From the NCBI GenBank assembly GCA_032173965.1, contig CM063284.1, forward strand, positions 110,396,410-110,460,409: 64,000 bases of DNA, in the 5' to 3' direction. This DNA is from Sitta carolinensis. Its lineage: Eukaryota; Chordata; Aves; Passeriformes; Sittidae. A program made the translations under genes and the position numbers. The notes below the pieces were generated by a model. It ran no database searches, was not told the DNA's origin, and worked only from the letters and a program-made list of their open reading frames with translations. Positions 21,470 through 33,284 of the stretch are shown piece after piece; the first letter of the stretch is position 1, and the number at the start of each line of letters is the position of its first letter.

Positions 21470-22640
21470 TTACAATTAGAGGGCTTATCCTAATGTTTAA
21501 CCTAGATCTTCCTTGTTGTTTTTTAAGCCCATTTAGTCTTATCTACTCTTCACTGACATGGAAAATACCTTCTTCCTATACTCTCTCCAGCAGTCTATTA
21601 GATATCTATGTTCATTTTTCTCTCTTGTTTTTCCATTGTTTAATTTAAATAATCCTGATAATCAGCCTTTCATTATAAATCATGTTTTCCAGACTCCTAT
21701 CATTTTCACTGATATTCTGAGGCCTCCCTCCTGTTAGTTCAAGTTCTTCCTGTTTTCAGATCCCAAGAGTGAACACATTATCTCAGTTTGAGGCTGAGCA
21801 GAAAGGTGGGACTGGTCTGCATGCCCTAGAGGTTAAAATGTACCCTGTGTCCTACATCAGTGTTTGGTTTGTCAATAACCTGTTTGACTTGGCCCAGTAA
21901 CCCCTTGCATCCTTTTTGGTAAAGCCGCTTTTAGCTGCTTCTTCCCCATATTTGAAGAATTGTTTCTAAGTATCGAATATTCAATTTGTCACTACTTAGT
22001 TATATTGTAAGCTTTTAAAACATAACTTGGACTTGTCCAAATAATTTTAAAATCCAGTCCTATGTCTCAAGAAGCGTACAGTATTTCCCAGGTAGGTATC
22101 ATCTGCAAATTTGGAAGAGGACCATGCTATCACAGGATATATGACAGGGCCCTCAGTAAGTCATCAAGCCCCAGTCTTCTGCTCAGATTTTGGTATCCCA
22201 TCACTCATCTCATTGACTAAAATGCTGCAAGGGGCTGGAGCCAAGCCAGAACTGACTCTGCTGCAGTTGCTGCTATGACTGTGTAAGAATGGTTTTCCAC
22301 CATTTTTGACTAATTGGTTAACAGTCTTGTCTAGACCTTATTTTTCTGGTTTACTTATGAAAATATCATGGAAATAATGCTAAAAGCTTTACTGGAATTT
22401 AAATGTGAGATCTGCTGCTCTTAAGTCCACAAAGCCTATTTCTCTGTCAGGGAGGGAAATTAGATTTGGTTGGCTCAGCTTCTTCTTGACCAATTCATAT
22501 TGACCACAGCAGGTTTGTTTTTTTTTTCATCTTTGAGGGTGCTTATAAACCATTGAGTTGTGCTATTACTCTTCTAGGGAATGAAATTAAATCTAATGAT
22601 ACTAATTCCCTGTGGCTCCTTCTGTTTTTTTTTGAAATCT
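21470..22640 (-). mobile_element. Long, old CR1/L3-like LINE relic, antisense
   Basis: Several ordered landmarks of the antisense CR1/L3 reverse-transcriptase region are visible: TCTCCAGCAGTC (about 21584), GGTATCATCTGCAAATTTGG (22096-22115), a CAGGGCCCTCAGTAAGTCAT block (22145), AAAAGCTTTACTGGAATTTAA (about 22382, here split as AAAAGCTTTACTGG and AATTTAA), GGGAAATTAGATTTGG (about 22453) and TTCTTGACCAATTCATATTG (22482-22501). It is heavily diverged with no open frame, so older than the other copies. Both ends are approximate. Confidence 0.65.
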
Positions 22641-25600
22641 AGGTGGTTATTATGTTCATCCTTTGCCAGTTTTCCCTGCATCACCTGATTTCACAGGTGC
22701 TGGAAGAGAAGTCCTGGTGGCCCTGTGGCAGAATCAGCCCCACTTCAAGTGCTACCCAGGGACAGTCCTGGTGCCCAAATCAGTATAAAACGTATAGCTC
22801 ATAGATGTTCCCTCTAACTAATTTCAGACCGAGATGTACCCTTTTCTCTCTGGTGCCAATTATGCTAATTATCTGATAATAATATTTTTAGGGACGGTTT
22901 TCCCTCTCCTTTAAGTAACTGACCAGATGGCACTTTGCTGTACTTCTCAACTGCTGATGTCCAGCAAGAATGCCTTTTTTTTGTTGTTTTTTTTTAATGT
23001 CCTTTCCTGATCAAACTTACCTTTTTTGTTTGGCATTTCTAATTTTACCATTACAGGCTTGTACTGTAGATTATCACTTTTTGTGTACTACTTTTCCTCA
23101 AGTAAAGAAGTGGTCCAGAAGAGGAAACATTGTTAAAAAAAGCTATCCTCTGGCTATCACTTATCACTTCTCTGCAGTAAAAATTGACTTGCTTCTTCAA
23201 AACCTTGTTTGAACTGAAAAAGAAACACCATAAAAATTTGTGGCAATCCTAACCCATCAAGTAATTTTAAGCTAAATATTATAATACCTCCCAACCATTA
23301 TTGAAATTTTTAAAATTTAAAAGGTAAAACTGATTTCAAGGTTCAAGATCAATAATATATAATACACAAGAGAGGAACTATGATGTTCAGATCATAAAGA
23401 CAAACTATGAAAAAAATAGGACCTCGACACAGAATATTTTTTTTTAAGAAGATAAAGCTAGTCCTGAAACAAAAAGAAGGGTCCATACTGAATATCAGAA
23501 AATGAGCTGTAATTCTAAGTACAGAAAAATGATAGAGAAATAGAAAGCATAGTGTCTGTTGGGTCTATGGCATGAAGAGCCTAAAGGATTAAATCCCTTT
23601 TATACATCATACAAAAATAATTTCAAAGGACTAATTCACCTGTCATAAACACTAAGTTAAAATTAGCTGCACTTCCTCACTTTCTTACACATTTTGCAGA
23701 ATTTAGTATTTTTTGACTGGTTTTCTGTGGCTATACAGCTGGTAGTTATTTGCTCCAGTATTAGGAAGTGTAAATGGGTACCAGTTCACTATTTCAGGAT
23801 TCTAAATCAACTTAATGTTCATTTTACTTGTGAATAGTTCTCTGTCGCTTGTCAAGAAGAAAGAATCTATTTCCTCCAATGTTAATATATGGTTTGGGGC
23901 TTCCTCATTCAGAAGCATTACATGTATGTGAAGTAAAGACGAGTTCAAAGCATGCACACAGAAAATAAAGAAAACCACTGGCATTATTTATGTTTTGATC
24001 ATTTTTTTCCTAAAAATAGACCAAGATTTGTTTGGAACTGGAAAGCATATGCAGAAGGACCCCAAAGTTGAACATCCAGCCAACCAAAGTGCAGCAAAAC
24101 CACTGCTGCAGTTGCTACTATCAGCCCTCTGCAGTGATGCCCCTCTGTCACTTTGCCAAGAAGGAGCTGTTGCAGAAAATAAGTAAATTCTCTATCATTT
24201 GACCAAGCAGGAGAGGTCTCAGCTTAGGCAGATGCAGGAGTGCAAAAAAAAAAAAATACTAATCAGACGTTTAGAAAGGTAAACATTCCTTGTTCATGCC
24301 TCAAAAATAATCTTTCTTCTGTTTGATGCAAAATGTTATTACAGAGTATGGGGTTCACACACAGAATTCCTCCTATCAAAATAGTAGGTTTATTATTGCT
24401 TAAATGATGGGGTTTTATTTTAGAAGTACTTGTTATTACACAATACCCTTTCCTTATATTTTAAAATTATTATTCCTATTTGTCTGTCTACTTGCAATCT
24501 AAAACTTACTAATGTACTTTATACTCATCCTCCTACTGAGAGTTGCATGAATTCACCGTATTCACACTGGAGCAACTGGTAATGAAGCAGAGTTATGTAG
24601 CACAAGCACATAAAGTGTCCCAAAATACGTGGGTGGGGTAGTCATGATTCCTTCTTAATTACACATGCATTTGTGTGTGTTACACATGTAAGTTTCATTG
24701 TAATTATGAAGTATATCTGCCAAAGACTTTTCTGCTGAAATTATTGTCCCCATAGGCAGGAGGACCTTGCCCTGCAGTCAGTGTGGACAGCAGGCCATAC
24801 CAACTAAACTCCTGACATCTGGGAATATTTGTGAGCTCCAAGGCCAGCTGGCAGAGCTAGCACTGGGACTTTCCTGGAATGGTGCTTCTTGGCAGCAGAA
24901 CCACAGCAGAAGTTGTTCCTACAGTGTATTAGTAGGCATGACTGTGTTTAGTTGCTAAAAAAAGTCCCGGACACTTCTTAATTTACAGTCACAGAAGAAG
25001 CCCAGGTGTCTGTCAAGATGTACAGGGTTTATTTCCTGTACTTGAGTTGCTTAGGTCACATGTGAAGGCTCAAGCAGACAAGGAGTCTGAGGTGTATCAC
25101 TGTTTCAGGCATTTCTTAATCGTCAGGGAATGTGGGCATATCCGAATTGCTGTGTGTGCACTGGAGACACACTTTTTGCCTGAAAATTTCAGGCAGTAGT
25201 ATCATAACCCTAAGAGGGGGGCTGAGTCTATGCAAAGAGTTGTTTTAACTTTTGATGTTACTCTTCCTTCTATCATTTGCTACTGTGCTTTGCTGAAAAG
25301 CTGTTATGTCTAAGATTAACATGGTTGCAGATTTTACTCATGATCTCCTTATTGTTGTGTTTCTCGTTTTTTCCTCGTTCAACAGCTTAACAAGCTTATG
25401 TTCTCAAGAGGAAAATACAGATGTAGCTCACTTATACTGTTTGGCTCAGCATTACACATCTAGCACCTCAACTTTATTTCAGTATAATCTGCTTCTTTTC
25501 TTCTCTCTAAATATGCTGTGTTAGTCAACTGTATTTCTGAAAGCCAGAAGTTACTTCACAGAAGGCAGAAAGAAAAATTCTGATCTCTAATAGAGGCAAG

Positions 25601-28479
25601 AATTCCTTTCTCCAGTATTTACAAGACATTTTGGAATTTTCATTGTCTTTTGCCAAGTCTCAGTATTGTACTTTTACTCAGGCAAGAACATTCACAATGT
25701 CAACACTGTTTTTCATGATCTCTCCTCTGCCTCAGAAATATAAACTTTCTCCAGCTCCTCTTATAATCCTCTGATTGTAGTTCTTTCATACCTACTGTCC
25801 TTCTCATTTTACTGCTCTGACTTGTCCAGTGGTGCCGTGTCTCCTGCATATGCTGCCCTTGCTCTAATTTTTCTAGTTCCCTGGAGTTTTACTTGTTCAA
25901 CACTTGTTTGCTACCAACCCTGGGATAAGCCTTGGAGACAGTGATGCTTATCTGCAAAGGATAGTGGAGACACAGTTGGATGTGTTTAAGATGGAGGGTG
26001 ATTCTTTTATACATCCACAAGGCCAAAGATCTGCTTGGGGGAACCCCATGAGATACAGCTTTGGAAAAAAACAAGGGTCCAGGAGAACTGGATGATTTCC
26101 AAGGATGACTTATCTGAACTCAAGAGTGGCCCATCCCTACAAAAATGGAATCAAGCAAAGCCAGCAGTAGGAGGCCTGCATGAATGAATGAAGAACTCCT
26201 CTCATTGGGAATAAGGGTGTTATCTTTTCTTTCTAATTTCATCTTTCTAGCACAAGGACTCTCCTTTTCTCTTATATTTATTTTGGACTTTTCTCCCTGT
26301 TTTGGTCTGTGAATGTAATTCCTTAGGATAGGGCAGTGTGTAAAAACAAATGAAAATTTGTGTCTCAAAAAAATGTGGAAATGCTGTCACATGGAAAAAT
26401 GCATGGAAAAATGGAGGAAAATTTCCTTCTAAAACTAAATTTTTATAATAATAAAGAAATAGTATTACTCATAATTATTAGTTATTATTTATAAATAGTA
26501 ATATTGCTAGTAATGATTTATTATTGTCCTCTTTTTTTCACTATTTAGCTTTTGAACATCCTTCTTCTCTTGGCTTCTCAAGTATGAACTAGTGGGGAAA
26601 ACCCACAAAAACTGTTTATGCAGTCTCACAAGTCCCAACATAATTCTTCTTAATCTTGGCTTATGTGAGCTGTGTGAAAAGATGAACCCAACCTATTTTT
26701 GCTGAAGGAACATTCAGTGAAGAAAGAAAAAGGAAGATTCTATTGGAGACCATCCTGTTCATACCGTGTCTGAATTTCCTCAAGACTCTGTTATTCAGGT
26801 TATAAAAGGCAATGGAGTTCCTGTCATGGGTATTGACTGATTTATCAGTCTTGATGACCAGGATTTACAACTAAATTACTTGTTCCCAAAACACCTGATG
26901 AAGACATTTGGTGATAAGAATTCCAAGGTTCACTTGATATGCTGACGAGGTAACTATGGGTAGAGCCCAGATGATATTTCCAGTAAAAACCATCCTTTTG
27001 AACACATTGTATACTATAGTCAAGAGAAGTAAGCCTGAATAATACTTCCTAAAAAACAATTAAAAAAAAAGTGTTTGTATGGGATTTCAAGTTTCTGCAA
27101 TAATTCCTTCCTCTTTTCAATCCCTTGTCATTGTTTTGTGAGTGGTGACTGGACTTGAGGAAGTTATTTGCGTGGAGGGGAACATGTATAAAGTAACCTT
27201 TTGTTGGGCTAATTGTCCATATTTCTGTAGTCTGTGCTAAGGAATGTAACTGGCTTCTCAAGTCTGTTAAAGCATTTGGATTTAGGATTTTAGGATAAAA
27301 AACTTCTCAATATCACAAGTTGGAGTTCTGACCTCATTAAGAAATATCCAAAAGGAGAAATATTCTATTAGACTATTAGATTTATATATTCCTTTTCATT
27401 ATTTTAATGACCTATACATTCCTAATATATCTAGTTTAATTAAAAATAAAAGTAGAGAGATTATTCTGGGAAGAAAATGCTAATTCTTTCCCTTTTGTTT
27501 GAAATATTTGACTAAATGTAGTTCCCCATTATTTAACTTTAAATGCAAATTGCACTTCGACGTGTAATTAACCTTATCTTTATTTTCATGCTGTACTTTC
27601 AAAAATGTAATTTGACTTTCAGGGAACTATGGTTTCACCACTGTTTTTGTACCTGCAATATGAACAGAAATTCATATTTTTCTTATGAAAACTGAGCAAC
27701 AGCTTATTGAATAAACACAGCAAATATCAGTCCAAGTTAAAATTCACAAAAACACAGGCTGAGTTAAAAATTTCTTACTCTTATGTGGATAATTATCAAA
27801 TTTAATAGACTGAGCTAACAAATTGGTGTATCTTTTTTCTGGCAATCAACAATCCCGATTTGATTCAAATTGGAATGTACATGGTATTAACTCCTTCTTT
27901 GGCATTTGTGCATATGCCACTAAACCCCACCAATTCAGGTGCCCAAAACTGATGAGTAACTTTGAAAACTCGGTAAGAATTTGCCAAATAGCTGTGAAAT
28001 TACTACAAAAGTCTGAAGATAAAAGACTTTGAAGGTTCATAGTATCTAAATACTGAACATAGTTAAAGAAGTGACTTGAACACGGATTTTAATACATAAT
28101 CCTATTTGTTGAAGGTGTAAAAAAATATATTGGCTAGAACCTAAACTGAGAAATTTAAAGTTATGTTTTTAGCAATGACAGGAGTCTGATAAACCTCTGC
28201 AAAGAGGTCCTGAAGCATCGAGAGTTGTGGGCAATTCCCCATCATCCATTGTATATTTTTAAGTCAAACATTTCACTAGATCTTATCTATTTCAATCATA
28301 ACAACTGAAAACAGGTGTCAAGGTAAAACAGTCTCAAATGAGGGAATTTTTACTTCATTTAATGTCAATTAGCACCATCTCCTGATTCATGTATTTGGTG
28401 GGGGTTGTCATAAATGAGAAAGTAACTCTTTCCTTCCTGTTTCCCAGGCTTAAGGCAAACATCTCTACTTCTCTTACTA
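22641..28479. other. Intergenic DNA without recognised genes
   Basis: No exon, RNA gene or clear mobile element was recognised. It includes a low-complexity AT palindromic stretch at 26440-26530 and scattered homopolymers (for example poly(A) at 24246-24257). Small open frames such as 23802-23984 and 27823-28032 have no product that I can name. Confidence 0.5.
26440..26530. repeat. AT-rich low-complexity, partly palindromic stretch
   Basis: TTATAATAATAAAG, ATAATTATTAGTTATTATTTATAAATAG-type sequence made of interleaved ATTATT/AATAAT words that can fold back on themselves. Confidence 0.65.
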
Positions 28480-28990
28480 GCATCACCCTGCCTTGGGTTT
28501 GCTGTGAATTATCCTCAGCCCCTCCTTATTCATTCCATGGGTGCATGGGCAGGTCCTGCCCCTGATGCTTTCTTTCTGCTGTTTCTTGCTCATTTTCCCC
28601 CTGCTCCATGGCCACAGTCCCTAGGGGTGCTCCCAAGCTGCAGTCCCTTGAGCTGAGCCCATTCTGACACGCAGAGCACCTCCCCTCTCTGCCCCAAAAT
28701 GTCTCCTTGCCTGTGTTCCTTTCCTGTGGCTCCTTCACGCATCTGATCTCCCAAGATCCTCTCCCTGAGTGCCCCCTGACCTCTGGAGATGCCGCCTTTT
28801 CCAAAGCACGTTGGAGCAGGGGCACCATGTGCTCCTTCAGCATTGAAGATTGCAGGCTCTGCGTTGCTCACACCGGTTTCAGAGCTGGCTGGACCTACCT
28901 GTTTCCTGCCTGGGGCGACTCGTGACCTTCTCCCTTGCAGCCCCCAGCTACCCAAATGCTGCCTATTGGCTCAGCACAGCAGCTAAGCTT
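28480..28990. mobile_element. Possible degenerate LTR-derived repeat
   Basis: This block is clearly more GC-rich than its surroundings (C-rich on + strand) and ends in TTGCAGCCCCCAGCTACCC and ATTGGCTCAGC, loosely resembling parts of ERVL-type LTRs common in birds. Both strands have overlapping open frames (for example 28590-28955 -), probably from low stop-codon content. I could not place exact ends, and a unique GC-rich sequence is an alternative. Confidence 0.3.
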
Positions 28991-29519
28991 TTCTTTTTCA
29001 TATGTCAGTGCACCTCAGGCTTTATAATCAAAACCTTCTCCAGCCTGTGCCTAAAGCGAGGCAGAGCAGATGCCATTTTCAGAGTTCCAAAACAGCTCTT
29101 GTTATGTGGCTTATTCTGCCTAATATTTCCTGTTACCACAGAATAGTCATGTTTGGAAGTACCATATTCTTCTGATCTTATGAGAATTATTTTCAACTAC
29201 TTTGTCATCTTGTTCCGTAATGACAAGAAAGCATATTCCATTTTGTCAAAAAAAAGGGATGTAAAAATGTGTATTTTCTCTGAAACTAAAGGAAACATTT
29301 CCATTTGCCTTCAATCATTTCCTATTTAGCGTGATTTCAGTCATTCAAGAATTCTTTGTTCAGTCTATAAAACTTCACTGATAAAGTGACACACTTGTAA
29401 AAGGTCCCATTTCAACAAGGCAGTTATGTCAGTATATAACTTTAAACATGTGCACTTAAGTCAGTCCTTTTTTTATCAGAAAAGCCCTTTTAAATGCCTG
29501 AAAAATAAAGTAGAAATTA

Positions 29520-29990
29520 TGTTCTCTAAGTGTCTGAAATAGGCTCTTTTTTGAAACTCAAATGCTGCTTTTGCAATCTTTTTGCTCCTCTTTTGCAATC
29601 AACACTCCCATTGAGTACCATTAGGTGTCAAGATTTCGCCTTGAAACATAATGTGTCATTGGATTTTAGCAAACAAAACCACAAGACAGCCTGAACACAG
29701 GAAAATGAAACCTACCAGTGACATTTTTACTGATGATGTGGGGCCCTGATAGATGATTCAATGGAGAGTGCAAATTCAATTCCTGACCCACATGTCACTA
29801 AAAAGAAGGTTTATGTAATTATCATTAGTGTGTTGTTATTTATCCCTGTGTATATCCTGCTGACTTTTTATTACTTGCTGCTAATGTTGTCATTAAAAAT
29901 GCATGCCAATTAACATAATTTTAAAAGGCGACATGAAAAATATCTAATTTACCTTTAAATTTCAATTATTTCCTTTATTTATTTTACTTT
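29520..29990. promoter_or_regulatory. Candidate conserved non-coding element
   Basis: Repeat-free sequence with many homeodomain-type cores (TGTAATTATCATTAG at about 29814, GCATGCCAATTAACATAATT at 29902-29921, TCAATTATTTCC at about 29962) and no open frame. The composition resembles deeply conserved developmental enhancers, which are frequent around neural genes. Conservation itself cannot be seen here. Confidence 0.3.
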
Positions 29991-31039
29991 CTCTTCAGCA
30001 ATTTCAAAATAGCAGTCTGGGTAGGCAATACATAGATAAATAGTAGCCAAGTTTAGTAATTCTCTTTCCTCTGTAGGTAAAGGTGACAAGATTGTAATTT
30101 TCTGCTAGGCAAATCACAAGCTATCACCAGTCTTTGGCCAGTCATTTCTTTTTACTTAAAAAAAACCCCAAACCCTAGCAAAAATGTCATATCTTGTTGG
30201 AGTATTGCAGTTCCAGGCCCTTCAAGAATCACTTGAGTAGATAAAATAGCATCTCTCAATTTTATTATATTTGATTTATTGAAACCAGGAAATTAGGAGG
30301 ATGTGAGTATATATTAGTCTCTACTTGGCATTTTATTGCAGTACTCAGTTACCCAGGATGGCAAGTTCAGATCTGTTTACTAAAACCTTTCGAAACCATT
30401 TTCTTTCTTGCTTTACTTGGCTGAGGAGGCTTAAAGATCACAATCTTATAAGGCTCTGTTTCTTATAACAGTAAAAGCCTTGACATTTCTTTTTGGAGCA
30501 GCTTCTCAGAACCTTATACAGAGCACAGGTTTCACATAAGCTTCAAGATGAAGATGGGGAGAGATCTTAGCAGGGAGCTAAAGTCAACATTTTCAGCACA
30601 AGAAAATGATTGCTCTACTCAGGAGAAACCCATTTCCTGGGACTTCTGCCTCCTGTTCTGCCAGGAGGGCTAAGTCCCAAGGGCATCACAGATGTCAGAG
30701 AGAGTTAAGGACCAAATGTCAGGAATGTTGAAATGAACCTGTGGCTGGTGATTGGGTCCCTCAGGCCAGACTGTAGGTTGCCTAAGTTTCTTGCTGAAGA
30801 ACTGTACCTACCACTGATCTTTCAGTAATAATAGTCACTTGCACTTAACAGGTGTAGCACCTTTAGTTCATGTTCTCTTCTCTATTTTGCCTTTGTTTTT
30901 GAGCAGATGGGAAATCAGAGCAAGCAAGGTCGCAGGTTTATTTTCCATCATGCACACTCTTGATTCATTAACAAGAATATGAATTGGATTTGACAATAAT
31001 CATTTTTATACTCTTGCCTTTGATTCTTTTAATTATTTG

Positions 31040-31095
31040 CATAGACTATGATGAGTTGGCAGGGACTCACCAGGATCATGGGGTCTGACTGTATA
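31040..31095 (-). mobile_element. Very short CR1 3' tail, antisense
   Basis: GGCAGGGACTCACCAGGATC followed by ATGGGGTCTGACTG corresponds to the CR1 3' region (AGTTGGACTCGATGATCC on the sense strand) with several substitutions. Only about 55 bp are recognisable. Confidence 0.5.
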
Positions 31096-33199
31096 GTTAT
31101 AATGAGTTTGAAATATATTTGTGATTTTTGATTTGAACACAGCAAAACAGTGAGCACCGCTAACGCCAAAACATGCGCCTCGTCAGTCAGATCCAGTGGC
31201 ACACCAAAACCTAATCTGTTTTCTGTCTTCCTGTATTTGGCAAAGTCCTGATGTTTCACCTGATATTGCCATCTGGTGAAATATTACTCACGTTGCAGCT
31301 TTGACTGCTGTTCCATTTCTCTGGTAGATAAACTACACAGTGTATTTTAAAGGAAGAGAGAGACTTGGAAGTTGGATCTTCCATCCATAAACCATCTAGT
31401 TGTTCGATACTTTCAGGATCCATTCCAGCAGTTCCATCTGAAAAAATCTTCCAGCATTTCCAATTTCTTTCCTGGTTTTCATAGTGAATATCCCAGAACT
31501 GAAGCCATTCCTATCTCTGCCCTGACAGGGAGTAAGATCCTGAAACACAAGCTCAGCCATATGGAGCAGAAGTGATACATGATATTGATGGAGGTCACTT
31601 GTGCAATGGAGGAAAGAAAGTGCTGACAGAGTGAATATTTTTTTGTTTGTTTTTATCCATGCTAGGCTCTTGAATGGCTCAATAGAAAAGATTTGTGATG
31701 TATTTCAGTGCAAAAAGACACATGGTGTTGGAAATGTTACTGGAAAAGGAACATTCTGCTCATTAAGTGTATGCATAACAAGATTCTGCTCTAAGGGGAA
31801 ACTCACATACTGTTCTATTTTCCTGCTTTCTCTCTTTTTCTTTCCCTTTTTTATTTTTATTTTTTATTAATATTTTTCATACGTGTTCTCCTGGCAGGAC
31901 TTAGTAGATCAAGTGAGGTTTACTAGCACTAGACCAATAATGTTGGCTGAAACAAATGTATAATATCCTGTAGTACATTATCAGTACTAAAGGTTTTAGT
32001 TCCTGTCACAGCACCACACTTGGGCCTTTGCATCATTATTCTCCTCAGTATGAGGAAGGTTAAGACAAAGATGATGATGAGATGGAAAGTTCTCCATTAC
32101 AGCAGTAGCAGAATATCCAAAGGGGGTGTGTGTGTGGCTGGTGGGTTCGCAGGGATGTGTTCAGGGGAAAGAGGCAGGATGATGAAACCCTAAATCAGAA
32201 GACAGAAACTGAAATAAGGTGTAGACTGTCGAAAGTTCAATCATTTTTAACATTCCTTCTATGTTTTTTCTCATGATGGGACCAAGTGACTTCAAAAGAA
32301 CATATTGATTACAATTCAATTGGACATATTTATCTTGGAATGAGAAGCATTTTTCAGAAATGGAAAGGTTATAAGTATAAATAGCAATCAATCAAATGCT
32401 AGTTACAGCTGTATTAGCTTCCTATTTCAGAGGTCTGTAACAACATACTGTAACATGTATGAAATACATTCACTGATAGAAAAGTCTGTGAGTTTTAGTA
32501 GTTCATCCTATGCTTTGTTTTAATTCACAATTTTAAATAAAGATCAGAAATATCAGCTTCATAAGAGAGCTCTATGGGATGTTATTATATGTTAATTTAC
32601 AAAATTATCCATGAATAATTTAGAACAAACATTAGATTAGAGAAGTGGCACTCTATCTTCTAATAATAAAATTAAAGAAAAATTAAGGAACAGGTAAGTT
32701 TATTTCTTGAACCAGCAAAGCAATATTTGCCTGATGGATTAGTCCTATTTAATCAGGACAGTGAGCAGCTGGATAAATCCTAGCTAGGAGAATATTAGGT
32801 CATTTGTTAGCCCTTCAGCCAATTACAGCTGCAGCTGCTCTGCTTTATTTTTTTCCTGGAAAACACTAGATGATGAGCCCTCAATAGATAAGAATGTAGG
32901 GCAGAGAGATCTTACAGCATGAGAGTGCTGGTGGATAAAATATGGTCCCTCTCATCACCAACAGAGAGTGTCACTGAAACTTGTTTGTGGAACTGGAGAG
33001 CTGCAGGACCAGGTCTAGTCCTGACTGCAAGAAGACAGCTGAAGTGTCTTATTCTCTTCTGCCTAAGGAACATCTTTTTCTTCTTTTTAAAAATTTTTCT
33101 TTAACAAACTACTTAGTTCTTGGGATTTCATTTTTTTATTATCATTTTCATTTAGGCTGTCATTGTAGTGGTAATATTTGTGCTGAGCAGTTTGCTTTT
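31096..33199. other. Intergenic DNA without recognised genes
   Basis: AT-rich sequence with no gene or repeat that I can name. Open frames at 31372-31575 and 31601-31870 lack recognisable products. Confidence 0.5.
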
Positions 33200-33250
33200 G
33201 GGTTTTTTGTTAATGGGGGTTTTTGGGGATTGGGTTTTTTTGTTAGTGGG
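33200..33250 (+). other. G-run cluster, candidate G-quadruplex
   Basis: Five G-runs of at least three (GGG, GGGGG, GGGG, GGG, GGG) are separated by T-rich loops within 51 bases. It sits directly upstream of the CR1 copy that begins near 33285. Loop length (up to 12) makes it a weak quadruplex candidate. Confidence 0.45.
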
Positions 33251-33284
33251 TTTTATTTTGTTAAAAAGCAAGCAAACCCAGATG

